From NCBI GenBank assembly GCA_966212235.1, contig CBIHPP010000012.1, forward strand, positions 124,001 to 188,000: a stretch of DNA of 64,000 bases, in the 5' to 3' direction. Of this stretch, positions 43,546-53,008 are shown one piece after another. The notes under the pieces are model-generated. The model was not told the origin of the DNA. It did no database searches and saw only the letters and a list, made by a program, of their open reading frames with translations. This stretch comes from Niastella sp966212235 (GTDB taxonomy: Bacteria > Bacteroidota > Bacteroidia > Chitinophagales > Chitinophagaceae). The position numbers and the translations under genes are program-made. Each line of letters opens with the position of its first letter. Positions within the stretch are counted from its first letter, which is position 1.

Positions 43546-46344
43546 ATGCGCTTGAAAACAATGCTTCGTTTTTCTCTTTTATTAACGGCTGTTAGTCCTT
43601 TTTCACATTCCCATGCACAACAGCGGCCACTTGCCTTATGGTATCAGCAGCCCGCTGCTGCGTGGACGGACGCCCTGCCCCTGGGCAATGGCCGTCTCGG
43701 TGCCATGGTGTTTGGCGGTGTCGGCGAAGAACATCTTCAGTTGAATGAGGAAACCTTGTGGAGCGGTCGCCCGCGTGCGTATGCCCGTACCGGCGCTGTG
43801 CAATACCTGCAACCCATTCGCCAGTTGCTGAATGAAGGCAAACAATCTGAAGCGGAAGCATTGGCGGAGAAATATTTTATGGGATTGAAAGATCCCGATG
43901 ACAGTACCTACAAAACGCAGAAGGATGACTGGTTTAAAACGGTAAAGGGATCCGTTGAACCGGCTGCTGCAGATTATAACGATAAAAACTGGCCCACCAT
44001 GCAACTGCCCACACCCGAAGGGTGGGAGCGTGCAGGCCTGGAGGGTACGGATGGTGTATTATGGTTTCGTACATCCTTTACTGTGCCGGCAAAATGGCTG
44101 GGTAAGAACCTGGTGCTCGACCTCGGTCGCATCCGCGATATGGATCTTACTTATGTAAATGGTAAACTCATTGGGTCCGACGAAGGCATCAGTAAAAAAA
44201 GAAAATATACCATTCCGGCATCATTGTTAAAAGAAGGAAAGAATACACTGGCCATACAGGTGATTAATTTTTTCGATAAAGGTGGTTTGATCGGTGTAAA
44301 AGGTTCGGCCCGCACATTGATTGTTTACCCGGAAGGAGGTGATACAGATACCGCGGCGCTTAATAATCCCTGGAAGTATTTTATTCAAAATGATAACCCA
44401 CCGGCTTTCCCTCGTTATGAAGCCGATTACCAGCCTTTCGGCGATGTATATTTTCGCTTTGCGCATGGGGATAACAGCAGTAACTACAAACGCACGCTTG
44501 ATATTGATAACGCTTTATCAACGGTTTCCTATACAGCAAATGGAATTGCTTTTACCCGGGAATATTTCATCAGCGCCCCGCATCAATGCCTCGTTATGCA
44601 TATGACGGCTAATAAACCGGGTGCGTTGTCGCTACAGGCGATCCTCAATACACCGCATAGAAAATACGTAGTGAAAAAACTGGATGATCATACATTGTCT
44701 TTGTCACTGGAAGTGAGCAACGGTGTATTGAAAGGCGTTGGTTATTTGTATGCAACTGCTGCAGGTGGAAAACTAACGGTAAACGACACGGCTATCAACC
44801 TGCAAAATGCGAATGAAGCCACTTTTTACCTGGTGGCAGCTACCAGTTTTAAAAACTATAAAGATGTGACGGGTGATCCCGTTGCTTTATGCAAGGCGGC
44901 CCTTACGCGTGTTAAAAGCAGTTCATATAACAGTATAAAAGCGGCGCATGTAAACGAGTATCGCCAATTGTTCAATACATTTTCATTTACGGTTCCCGCT
45001 GGTAAGAACGCCGCGTTGCCTACTGATCAGCGCATCCGGCAATTTTCCATGCAGGACGATGCTTCACTGGTCTCCTTGTTTTTGATGTACGGACGCTACC
45101 TGCTTATTGCGTCTTCCCGGGCAGGCACACAGCCCGCGAACTTACAGGGCATCTGGAATGATCTGTTAACGCCGCCCTGGGGCAGTAAATACACTTCCAA
45201 CATAAACCTGCAGATGAATTACTGGCCTGCAGAAGTGTTGAACCTCTCGTCCTGTACGCAGCCATTGTTTCAAATGATCAATGAATTGTCGGAGGCTGGT
45301 AAACAAACGGCGAAGGAACATTACGGCGCGCCAGGTTGGGTATTGCACCACAATACCGATCTGTGGCGCGGAACGGCGCCCATCAATGCATCCAATCACG
45401 GCATTTGGGTGACCGGTGCTGCCTGGTTGTGTTTGCATATTTGGGAACATTTTCAATTTACCCAGGATACAGCGTTCCTGCGCAAACAATATCCTGCCAT
45501 GCAGGCGGCAGCGCAATTCTTTGAAAAGTTCCTGGTGAAGGATCCTAAAACCGGTTATCTCATCAGCACGCCTTCAAATTCACCCGAACAGGGTGGGTTA
45601 GTAGCGGGTCCTACCATGGACCACCAGATCATACGTGAGTTGTTTAAAAATTGTGTGGCTGCTGCGGCTGTTTTAAAAACAGATGCGGCTTTTGCTGCCA
45701 CCCTGAAAAACATCATTCAGCAAATAGCGCCCAATAAAATTGGTAAACACCATCAATTGCAGGAATGGATGGAAGATGTGGATGAGGTGAATAACCAGCA
45801 CCGCCATATTTCGCATTTATGGGGCGTATATCCGGGCACTGATATTACGTGGAAAGATTCATCGCTGATGCAAGCCGCCCGGCAGTCGTTGATCTACCGT
45901 GGTGATGGCGGTACGGGTTGGAGCCTTGCCTGGAAAGTAAATGTGTGGGCGAGGTTTAAAGATGGTGATCATACGTTGACAATGATTAAAAATTTATTTA
46001 GAGTCGGTTTGTATAATAATATGTTTGATGCGCACCCGCCTTTCCAGATCGATGGTAATTTTGGCGGTTCATCCGGTATAGCCGAAATGTTGGTGCAAAG
46101 TCATACGGGTGTTATTGAGTTGTTGCCGGCATTGCCTTCCGAATTGCCCAATGGAGAAGTGAAAGGCATCTGCGCCCGCGGTGGTTTTGTGCTGGATATA
46201 AAATGGCAACAGGGAAAACTGCAACAGGTAAAAGTATTTTCTAAAACGGGTAATGCCTGTAACCTGAAATATGGTGCTAACGTAATAACGTTTGCTACAA
46301 AGAAGAGTGGGAGTTATATGTATAATGGTAGTTTGAAAAAGTAA
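43546..46344 (+). CDS. GH95-family alpha-L-fucosidase-like enzyme with inserted beta-sandwich
   Basis: A 932-residue secreted enzyme with a signal peptide (to SHAQ, residue 25). The GH95 start is clear (LWYQQPAAAWTDALPLGNGR, then LNEETLWSGRP). At about 113-293 a galactose-binding-like beta-sandwich is inserted (DNKNWPTMQLP-type text, then VLWFRTSFTVPAKWLGKN). After this the GH95 N-terminal domain resumes (YQPFGDVYFRF). The (alpha/alpha)6 barrel holds NLQGIWNDLLTPPWGSKYTS, INLQMNYWPAEVLNL, HRHISHLWGVYPG, GDGGTGWSLAWKVNVWARF and PPFQIDGNFGGSSGIAEML. It cleaves alpha-L-fucose or alpha-L-galactose from glycans. It is followed after 28 bp by a GH2 gene. Confidence 0.88.
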   Translation: MRLKTMLRFSLLLTAVSPFSHSHAQQRPLALWYQQPAAAWTDALPLGNGRLGAMVFGGVGEEHLQLNEETLWSGRPRAYARTGAVQYLQPIRQLLNEGKQSEAEALAEKYFMGLKDPDDSTYKTQKDDWFKTVKGSVEPAAADYNDKNWPTMQLPTPEGWERAGLEGTDGVLWFRTSFTVPAKWLGKNLVLDLGRIRDMDLTYVNGKLIGSDEGISKKRKYTIPASLLKEGKNTLAIQVINFFDKGGLIGVKGSARTLIVYPEGGDTDTAALNNPWKYFIQNDNPPAFPRYEADYQPFGDVYFRFAHGDNSSNYKRTLDIDNALSTVSYTANGIAFTREYFISAPHQCLVMHMTANKPGALSLQAILNTPHRKYVVKKLDDHTLSLSLEVSNGVLKGVGYLYATAAGGKLTVNDTAINLQNANEATFYLVAATSFKNYKDVTGDPVALCKAALTRVKSSSYNSIKAAHVNEYRQLFNTFSFTVPAGKNAALPTDQRIRQFSMQDDASLVSLFLMYGRYLLIASSRAGTQPANLQGIWNDLLTPPWGSKYTSNINLQMNYWPAEVLNLSSCTQPLFQMINELSEAGKQTAKEHYGAPGWVLHHNTDLWRGTAPINASNHGIWVTGAAWLCLHIWEHFQFTQDTAFLRKQYPAMQAAAQFFEKFLVKDPKTGYLISTPSNSPEQGGLVAGPTMDHQIIRELFKNCVAAAAVLKTDAAFAATLKNIIQQIAPNKIGKHHQLQEWMEDVDEVNNQHRHISHLWGVYPGTDITWKDSSLMQAARQSLIYRGDGGTGWSLAWKVNVWARFKDGDHTLTMIKNLFRVGLYNNMFDAHPPFQIDGNFGGSSGIAEMLVQSHTGVIELLPALPSELPNGEVKGICARGGFVLDIKWQQGKLQQVKVFSKTGNACNLKYGANVITFATKKSGSYMYNGSLKK

Positions 46345-46372
46345 CTGTGCCACGGGTAACTAAAAAAGAATA

Positions 46373-49300
46373 ATGATGTTTCGATCTATTATAAAAGATA
46401 TTCTTGTTTTTTCTTTGGTATTGTGTTCATTGAGTGTCTCAGCCCAGGTGCGCCGCGATGTGGCGCTTGATGAAAACTGGCAATCCATCGCCAACGACAC
46501 CAACCAGCATGCATATGATGGGTTTGAAAACACATCGTTCAATACCACGGTCTGGCAGCAAGTAAATGTGCCTCACAACTGGGATGCCTATGAAGGTTAC
46601 CGTCGCCTGCACCATGGCAACCGGCATGGATATGCCTGGTATCGCAGAACGTTTACGGTAGCGCGCAAAGAGAAAAGCAAACGCTATTTCTTATGGTTTG
46701 AAGGAGTGGGTTCTTTTGCAACCGTATGGGTAAATGGTAAAAAAGCAGGTGAACATGCCGGTGGCAGGACCACTTTTACAATAGATGTAACTGATCTCAT
46801 TATAGATAATAACCAGCCGAATCTGCTGGCGGTGCGGGCCGATCATCCGGCCAACATCAACACCCTGCCCTGGGTGTGCGGTGGTTGCTCCGATGAACGC
46901 GGCTTTAGCGAAGGCTCTCAGCCGATGGGCATATTCCGTCCTGTGCATTTGATAACGACGAATGCGGTGCGGGTAGAACCTTTTGGCGTACATATCTGGA
47001 ACGATACGGCCGTGTCTGAACGTTCTGCAAAATTACACCTGGCAACAACGGTAAAAAACTATAGCGATAAACCCGTCACAATTACGATTACCCAACGCCT
47101 GTTGAACAAAGCGCGTAAACCGGTAGTGAGCGCGGTGGCTAACAGTACCCTGCAACCGGGTACGGTGGCGGAAACGAAACAACAACTGCCAGAGATCAAG
47201 TTGCCGCATTTGTGGTCGTTAAGCGATCCTTATTGTTACACGTTGGTTACGGAAGTGGTGCAGGATGGAAAAGTGATCGATGTTACGGAAACGCCTTATG
47301 GCATTCGCTGGATCAGTTGGCCGGTTGGTAAAAAAGGTGGACGGTTTTATCTCAATGGAAAACCGATCTTCATCAATGGCATTGCCGAATACGAACATTT
47401 GATGGGCGCCAGTCATGCGTTTAGTGAAGAGGCGATCCGGGCCCGGGTGCAACAAATAAAAGCGGTTGGTTTCAATGCATTCCGCGATGCGCATCAGCCG
47501 CATAATCTGCGTTATCAGTATCTGCTCGATAGTATGGGCTTGTTGTGGTGGACACAGCTTTCTGCCCATGTTTGGTACAACACCCCGGAATTCAAAAGCA
47601 ACTTTAAAACATTATTGAAAGAATGGGTGATAGAACGGCGGAATAGTCCGTCCCTGGTATTATGGGGTTTGCAGAACGAAAGCAAGATCCCCGAAGATTT
47701 TGCGCGCGAATGCACCGAACTCATTCGCGAACTCGATCCCACGACCTCCACCCAACGAAAAGTAACTACCTGTAATGGCGGCGAAGGCACCGATTGGGAT
47801 GTGCCGCAAAACTGGACGGGCACCTATGGCGGCAATCCAGCCACCTATGCGCAGGATGTCATTCGTCAGCAATTGATCGGGGAATACGGCGCCTGGCGTA
47901 CGCTCGACCTGCATACCGAAGGTGGTTTTGAGCAGAACGGTGCGCTCAGTGAAGACCGCATGACGCAACTGATGGAAATGAAAGTGCGGCTGGCTGAATC
48001 GGTTAGAGACAGTACGTGCGGACAATTCTTCTGGCTCTATACTTCGCACGACAATCCGGGCCGCGTTCAGAGTGGGGAAGGGTATAGAGAACTGGATCGA
48101 ATTGGTCCGGTCAACTACAAAGGATTATTAACGCCCTGGGAAGAACCCCTGGATGTATTTTATATGTTCCGCGCCAACTATGCGCCGAAGGAAACCTCAC
48201 CGATGGTGTATATTGTTTCACATACCTGGCCCAACCGCTGGACAAGCCCCGGAAAAAAAGACGGTATTGTCGTGTATTCCAATTGTGATGAAGTGGAGTT
48301 GTTTAACGATGTAAACGGAGCTTCCCTGAGTAAGCGCAAACGCAACGGCATTGGCACACATTTTCAATGGGACGGTGTTGATATCAAATACAATGTATTG
48401 TATGCAGTGGGTTATGTGAAAGGTAAAAGCGTGGCCAGGGATATTATTGTGTTAAATCACTTGCCGGCTTCACCTAATTTTTCATCGTTATCTAAAGTGA
48501 TGCCATCTACCGAAGGGATGTTGCCATTGCTGGTAGCGCCTGCGAAAGATCATAATTATTTGTTTAGGGTCAATTGCGGCGGTCCCGATTATAAAGACAG
48601 CAATGGAAATACATGGCTGGCCGACCGCGAGAAAAAATCACCTGATACCTGGGGCTCTGTTAGCTGGACAAAACAATTCCCCGGCATGCCGGCTTTCTTT
48701 GCCAGTCAGCGCCAAACCTATGCGCCCATTAGAGGAACGAGTGACTGGCCTTTGTTGCAGACATTCAGATATGGATTGCAACAGCTGCGATATGAGTTCC
48801 CGGTGCCCGATGGCGATTACCGGGTAGAATTATATTTTAAAGAACCCTGGTGGGGCTGGGGTGGTATGGATTGCAAAGGCTGGCGGGTATTTGATGTAGC
48901 CATCAATAACAAAACGGTGATCAAGAACCTCGATATCTGGTCTAAAGTGGGTCACCGTGCATTGAAGCAGGTCGTAGATGTGCATGTGACGGGCGGACAA
49001 TTAACCATTTCATTTCCGCGCGTAGCAGTAGGGCAGGCAGTTATTTCGGCCATTGCGATTGCGACAAAAAATTTGAAGGCGGTTGCTGCGGCGCCATCGC
49101 CTGCATTGATCAGCAACCTGGCAACATTTACGGGGAACACTTACATTAAAGCTAGATCCTGGTTAAACATAGGCGATCAACAATATACCGACAGCAATAG
49201 TGCATTTACCGCCTTGCCGCCGACTTTATATGGGGCGGAATGGATACAGATGCCTGATATTAATCCATCTGAAGAGATGAGCAAATGGGTTACATTTAAT

Positions 49301-49948
49301 GTTACTGCCGACGCTGATGTTTTTATTGCGGCGGATAGCAGTGCAGAATTGCCTCAATGGTTGAAGTCGTTTGAGGATACAAAAATGTCGTTGCAAACTA
49401 CAATGGGTGGAACACCCAACACATTTAAACTGTATCGTAAGCGTTATGCTGCAAATTCCCGGGTTGAATTGACTGCGAACGGTAGCGACAAAAGCAGAAA
49501 AATGTATTCAGTGATCGTAACGCCCGTAACCACCTTACAACCACCATTCGATCAGAAACCCACCACGGGCTATAAAATGGACCAGGCGGTAACAACAGGG
49601 GAGGGAAGTTCCAGACAAACCATCAACAAACGCGAATCGATCGTATTTACCAAACCCGCCGGCGCGCAGGTTGACGTAACCATCAATACAGGAGTAGGCG
49701 ATGTGTATTCCATTACCATCCGGTATACAAACTCATCAACCGCAACAAAGAAAGGCAGTTGGCAATTGATAGCCGCCGATGGAACGGTGATGAAAACAGA
49801 AGCCATAGAGTTCACCAACAGCCGCGAAGGCAAATGGAATTATTTCACAACAACTTCCGGCTCCATGATCAATGCCGGAAAATATACGGTACGCATAACT
49901 GCAACGGATGCGGAAGGAGTGGCGATAGGGGGAGTGGATGTTCAGTAG
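46373..49948 (+). CDS. GH2-family glycosidase with malectin-like and C-terminal accessory domains
   Basis: A 1,191-residue secreted enzyme. The signal peptide ends SVSAQ. A sugar-binding jelly roll (VPHNWDAYEGYRRLHHGNRH, HGYAWYRRTFTV), an Ig-like domain and a TIM barrel follow. The acid/base is Glu436 (LQNESK) and the likely nucleophile Glu504 (LIGEYGAWRTL). Residues about 700-870 hold a malectin-like carbohydrate-binding domain (LFRVNCGGPDYKDSNGN, YRVELYFKEPWWGWGG). The C-terminus is another beta module ending AEGVAIGGVDVQ. The sugar may be beta-galactose, glucuronate or another; this is not decidable here. A second copy of its last 135 bp lies at 52763-52897. Confidence 0.85.
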   Translation: MMFRSIIKDILVFSLVLCSLSVSAQVRRDVALDENWQSIANDTNQHAYDGFENTSFNTTVWQQVNVPHNWDAYEGYRRLHHGNRHGYAWYRRTFTVARKEKSKRYFLWFEGVGSFATVWVNGKKAGEHAGGRTTFTIDVTDLIIDNNQPNLLAVRADHPANINTLPWVCGGCSDERGFSEGSQPMGIFRPVHLITTNAVRVEPFGVHIWNDTAVSERSAKLHLATTVKNYSDKPVTITITQRLLNKARKPVVSAVANSTLQPGTVAETKQQLPEIKLPHLWSLSDPYCYTLVTEVVQDGKVIDVTETPYGIRWISWPVGKKGGRFYLNGKPIFINGIAEYEHLMGASHAFSEEAIRARVQQIKAVGFNAFRDAHQPHNLRYQYLLDSMGLLWWTQLSAHVWYNTPEFKSNFKTLLKEWVIERRNSPSLVLWGLQNESKIPEDFARECTELIRELDPTTSTQRKVTTCNGGEGTDWDVPQNWTGTYGGNPATYAQDVIRQQLIGEYGAWRTLDLHTEGGFEQNGALSEDRMTQLMEMKVRLAESVRDSTCGQFFWLYTSHDNPGRVQSGEGYRELDRIGPVNYKGLLTPWEEPLDVFYMFRANYAPKETSPMVYIVSHTWPNRWTSPGKKDGIVVYSNCDEVELFNDVNGASLSKRKRNGIGTHFQWDGVDIKYNVLYAVGYVKGKSVARDIIVLNHLPASPNFSSLSKVMPSTEGMLPLLVAPAKDHNYLFRVNCGGPDYKDSNGNTWLADREKKSPDTWGSVSWTKQFPGMPAFFASQRQTYAPIRGTSDWPLLQTFRYGLQQLRYEFPVPDGDYRVELYFKEPWWGWGGMDCKGWRVFDVAINNKTVIKNLDIWSKVGHRALKQVVDVHVTGGQLTISFPRVAVGQAVISAIAIATKNLKAVAAAPSPALISNLATFTGNTYIKARSWLNIGDQQYTDSNSAFTALPPTLYGAEWIQMPDINPSEEMSKWVTFNVTADADVFIAADSSAELPQWLKSFEDTKMSLQTTMGGTPNTFKLYRKRYAANSRVELTANGSDKSRKMYSVIVTPVTTLQPPFDQKPTTGYKMDQAVTTGEGSSRQTINKRESIVFTKPAGAQVDVTINTGVGDVYSITIRYTNSSTATKKGSWQLIAADGTVMKTEAIEFTNSREGKWNYFTTTSGSMINAGKYTVRITATDAEGVAIGGVDVQ

Positions 49949-49967
49949 GAAGCAATGGCCGGCAATT

Positions 49968-50240
49968 TTAAGTCTTATTGCCACTGTCATGTACTCGTCT
50001 CATCTTACCTTTTATGCACCATCAGTAGCTTTATATACATCTTCTGTGCGCACTTATACATTAACCGAAGCTAATTATGCATTATCACTCGCCTTTTTAG
50101 GAAATCACTTACTTAATCTATATTGTTTCGATAGCATTTTATGACTCGTCAGAAGCAAACTTTAGAACGTCAGTAACCAATTATGGGTTACCGATAGCTA
50201 TTTTAAGATCGTATGTTCTGTACTTAAGATCTGAAATTGG
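49968..50240 (+). repeat. Degenerate 21-bp tandem array, left arm of 50-kb array
   Basis: Thirteen units in strict 21-bp phase, for example TTTTATGCACCATCAGTAGC (50010), ACTTATACATTAACCGAAGC (50052), ATTTTATGACTCGTCAGAAG (50136) and CAATTATGGGTTACCGATAG (50178). A shared core is TATgnnnnATCAGTAgC. No protein function is claimed for the frames that cross it. Confidence 0.8.
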
Positions 50241-50298
50241 CGATTGGTGTGACAAAAAAAGAAATTGATAATTTGAAATATAGAAGGATGGAATATAA

Positions 50299-50445
50299 AA
50301 AGCGAAGTGCGCACTATAATAAACTACTGTGTGCCATAGTTTGCTTTGGATGAGTCATAAAAGGTAAGGGATGCATTATAGTTGTTACTGGCGCACTATA
50401 AAAAGCTACTGTTGCACCGTAAAAGGCAACACTTGTTTCAAAGTT
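50299..50445 (-). repeat. Degenerate 21-bp tandem array, right arm in inverted orientation
   Basis: Seven units, read on the + strand as TAAACTACTGTGTGCCATAG (50320), AGGTAAGGGATGCATTATAG (50362), TGTTACTGGCGCACTATAAA (50383), AGCTACTGTTGCACCGTAAA (50404). They are the reverse complement of the left-arm motif. A fragment (AAAGCGACACTATAATAAAT) recurs at 52324-52343. The gap of 58 bp between the arms is A-rich. Confidence 0.8.
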
Positions 50446-50465
50446 GGCAACTTTAGGTCCAGATA

Positions 50466-51419
50466 TTATTTTGAATATTTTTTAAAAAAATCCCACACCA
50501 GGTCGGACGCACTGAGTGGATAATTGCCGCCATTGGGATACTGGTGATCAAGTCCTTTGAACAGATTGCTATAAAAAACATTATGGTTATTATCTGCAGG
50601 TGTAGTATAAGCAAAGGTAGAGTAGCCGGCTTGCATACTGAACTGGTATTTATTGAGAAGCCGATAGGTGACACAGGCATTCTGCATATTGGCTTTGAAC
50701 AGGGATATATCAAGCAGGGTGGTGTCCATTGGGAGAGGTTCTGTACGATGCAGGCCGGCTAAAAAAACACGATCGCGGTTACCAACACCCTGGTATACCG
50801 GTATCAGTTGCTGCGGAGTTTTATCAGGTGTTAACAGCGGTGCGGCAAACAGTGATGCGGCAGCAAACAGGTCCGGTGCTTCAATTGTAAGTCTGAATAC
50901 GAATTGTGCGCCATTGGAAAAGCCTGCTATATAGAAGCGTTTGTCATCTGCCTGGTAATGGCTTTGTATATACTTCACCATATCCCGCACAAACTGCACA
51001 TCATTCAGTATGGTTTGGCCGGGGCAAATATTGTTGTTAAATTCATAACTGGTCCAACGGGTACCGCTGCTGGTTGCACCATTGGTGTCAGTGATACAAT
51101 AGGTGTGTGCAGTAGGAAATACGGCATAGAACTTTTCAGCCGCTGCCTTTTCTTTCCAGCCGCTGTTCATATAAAATTTGTCGCCATTGCCGCCCGCGCC
51201 ATGGAACATAAATACTACCGGAACCTTTTCAGCCGGCTGTATATTGGCCGGCTGGTAAACTATGAATGAACGTGGGATACCGTCTACTACAATGCTGTCG
51301 TCAAAGTGCTGTTCAGTAGTGGGCGAGTCGGTTACTTCGTGTTTACACCCAGGCATAAGTAAAGCGCCGGCGGTCAGGCAGCACAGATTACAAAAGGCAA
51401 TAAAAAAAAATAATTTCAT
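50466..51419 (-). CDS. CE1/PHB-depolymerase-like secreted esterase (lipoprotein)
   Basis: I set the start at 51419 (MKLFFFIAFCNLCCLTAGAL), giving 317 residues, because the signal peptide begins there; the longer frame to 51527 adds a poor N-terminus. The signal ends in LLMPGCKH, a lipobox with Cys at 25. The alpha/beta-hydrolase body has VVFMFHGAGGNGDKF (oxyanion region), the nucleophile in FYIAGFSNGAQFVFRL (GxSxG) and a late His in KGLDHQYPNGG. This is the poly-3-hydroxybutyrate-depolymerase/feruloyl-esterase (CE1-like) group, which removes acyl groups from plant polysaccharides. It fits the surrounding glycan locus. Confidence 0.82.
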   Translation of the reverse strand: MKLFFFIAFCNLCCLTAGALLMPGCKHEVTDSPTTEQHFDDSIVVDGIPRSFIVYQPANIQPAEKVPVVFMFHGAGGNGDKFYMNSGWKEKAAAEKFYAVFPTAHTYCITDTNGATSSGTRWTSYEFNNNICPGQTILNDVQFVRDMVKYIQSHYQADDKRFYIAGFSNGAQFVFRLTIEAPDLFAAASLFAAPLLTPDKTPQQLIPVYQGVGNRDRVFLAGLHRTEPLPMDTTLLDISLFKANMQNACVTYRLLNKYQFSMQAGYSTFAYTTPADNNHNVFYSNLFKGLDHQYPNGGNYPLSASDLVWDFFKKYSK

Positions 51420-51884
51420 GAGAGAATGTTTTATTGCCGCGAAGCTTCTATTTTTTTGTACATAGGTTTTTATAAAATGCGCCCAGGCTGACAATTTTGA
51501 AACTGAAACGGCTTGGTAACGGCCCATAATTCAAAAGTTTGGAAGGCAGTAGGGGATAATTTAAATTGTTCAGGCCTGGTTCTTCTGCTTAATGAACGCT
51601 TCGGGAAACAACGGGTAATTATCTTATTGGTTGGAACAAGAAGCTACACGAAGGATGTTTTACAATAAATTAGACACAACATATAGTGCCTAACCTGACC
51701 GGCAACCTGCAATGCAAACGAATTGGCGAATTTTATAATATAATCAATGAGCAATGGGATGGTCTAAAAAAATGAGTGCTAAACAGAATTTTATCGCGTG
51801 GTGGATTTTACAACATGTGAAAGGATATAAGCAGAAAAATACATTTAAAATGAAACTGATTCAACCAAACAATAAACTTATATA
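51420..51884. other. Gene-poor region before the orphan cassette block
   Basis: 465 bp with no supported gene. AT-rich and short frames only; one ends NIINEQWDGLKK at about 51739-51774, which might be tip debris, but this is not supported enough to call. Confidence 0.4.
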
Positions 51885-52286
51885 ATGAATATCCGGTCCA
51901 TACCTTTATTATTCGTTTGCCTGCATCTGGTGACTTCGGCAGTTTGTCAAACCAATCTAAAGGTGCCATCATTGAAAAATGAATTGGTGAAATATAAGAT
52001 ATTTAGGTCAAGTGCCAAATTGGTAGATACCGATGCTATTGAAGTTTCTAAATTAATAGTAATGGTTGTTCAGACTAAAAAGGACCAAAAGGAGTTGTTG
52101 AAGCTAAAAAAGGGGGATTGGATAAAATTATTGAAAGATGAATCCTCTGATTGGGCTGCCAATTTGTGCTTGTATGATATGTATAAAAAAGAAGCAACAA
52201 CAATAGATGCTGCAAAAAAGAAGGAAGTCTGGCGAATTTGTTGTAAAAATGAGGATATCGCTTATTGGTTGGATACATTAAAATGA
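51885..52286 (+). CDS. Small secreted protein, possible orphan immunity protein
   Basis: A 133-residue protein with a signal peptide (MNIRSIPLLFVCLHLVTSAVCQ). The mature part is helical and charged (KKGDWIKLLKDESSDWAANL, CLYDMYKKEATTIDAAKKKE) and ends KNEDIAYWLDTLK. I do not recognise a named family. AT-rich, flanked by a transposase stub and tip-like fragments, so it fits an immunity-type gene left from a toxin cassette; this is inferred from context. Confidence 0.5.
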   Translation: MNIRSIPLLFVCLHLVTSAVCQTNLKVPSLKNELVKYKIFRSSAKLVDTDAIEVSKLIVMVVQTKKDQKELLKLKKGDWIKLLKDESSDWAANLCLYDMYKKEATTIDAAKKKEVWRICCKNEDIAYWLDTLK

Positions 52287-52412
52287 GAATAATAGGGAGT
52301 ATCCAAAAAGGTAACTGAAGTATAAAGCGACACTATAATAAATCTGTGTAAATATTGAAAATCGGGGTTCGTAAGAATTTCGATTTTTTACTTTTAAACT
52401 TTACCTAGATCA

Positions 52413-52556
52413 ATGAAAGCAAAGGATTTTTTATCAGACGATTTTTTGCAACATTTTAGGACAGGTAAGCAACCCAATGGTTTTTTGGGTGAAATTGATG
52501 AAATTTTTCCAACCGGTCATAAAAAATCAAATGAGAGATATTTTCAATCGCGGTAA
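52413..52556 (+). pseudogene. IS256-like transposase, N-terminal stub
   Basis: A 47-codon frame, MKAKDFLSDDFLQHFRTGKQ and on to HKKSNERYFQSR. The start and the later HKKSN agree with the N-terminus of Bacteroidota IS256-family transposases, which run to about 400 residues. The rest of the gene is gone. No terminal inverted repeats were found. Confidence 0.6.
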
Positions 52557-52744
52557 TCATATTCACAGGTGATAGGATTAAGGGTTATAGTAAAAAATCC
52601 ACAGCAAATCAATATCCACCAGATCTTATTGAAATAAGTAAAAGTAGGGAATGGCCTTTCAATGAGGAGTTTACCGCCTGGCGATTTTTATATAAAGACG
52701 GCAAGTTGGTCTATAAAAGCCAGCCTTGTGCTGAGATCAAGTGA
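52553..52744 (+). pseudogene. Start-less 3' fragment of an unknown gene
   Basis: The frame runs from GTA at 52553 to TGA at 52742-52744 with natural protein composition (KKSTANQYPPDLIEISKSRE, WPFNEEFTAWRFLYKDGKLV) but no start codon. It overlaps the end of the transposase stub in another frame. It looks like the C-terminal end of a gene, perhaps a toxin tip or immunity protein, cut by rearrangement. Confidence 0.45.
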
Positions 52745-52762
52745 TGTTAATTCGACCGGATA

Positions 52763-52897
52763 GCCAACAGTCGCGAAAGGAAATGGAATTATTTCACTAC
52801 CACTTCCGGTTCCATGATCAATGCGGGAAAGTATATTGTACGTATAATCGCTGAAGATGCGGAAGGGGTAGCGATTGGGGGAGTGGATGTGCAATAG
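52763..52897 (+). pseudogene. Copied 3' end of the GH2 gene at 46373-49948
   Basis: The frame NSRERKWNYFTTTSGSMINA, then GKYIVR, and the end AEDAEGVAIGGVDVQ plus TAG, match the last 43 codons of the GH2 gene (49815-49948) with about 85% base identity. Upstream homology stops. It marks a duplicated or deleted GH2 copy. Confidence 0.9.
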
Positions 52898-52913
52898 TTA
52901 ATGTGCTAATTTA

Positions 52914-52980
52914 TAAGGCATAAAGGCATAAAGAAAACGCGCAACGCAAATGGTAATTTTGTGTTCCGCGTTTTTTGTTT
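52914..52980 (+). terminator. Hairpin element with AACGC/GCGTT words, copy 1
   Basis: AAAACGCGCAACGCAAAT is followed after a short loop by TTTTGTGTTCCGCGTTTTTT, forming an imperfect stem with a T-run. The twin at 54817-54872 shares GGCATAAA at the left and GTTCCGCGTTTT at the right. Confidence 0.65.
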
Positions 52981-53008
52981 AACGTCCCGCTACAAAGATT
53001 TCCCTGAT

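Noticed and set aside
49938..50144. A 68-codon + frame with Tyr every seven residues
   Set aside because: It overlaps the GH2 end and runs across the 21-bp array; the pattern is again a by-product of the DNA period.
51420..51527. N-terminal extension of the CE1-like esterase
   Set aside because: The lipoprotein signal starts at 51419; the extension would bury it.
52413..52897. Complete insertion sequence
   Set aside because: Only the first 47 codons of a transposase and no terminal inverted repeats or target duplication were found.
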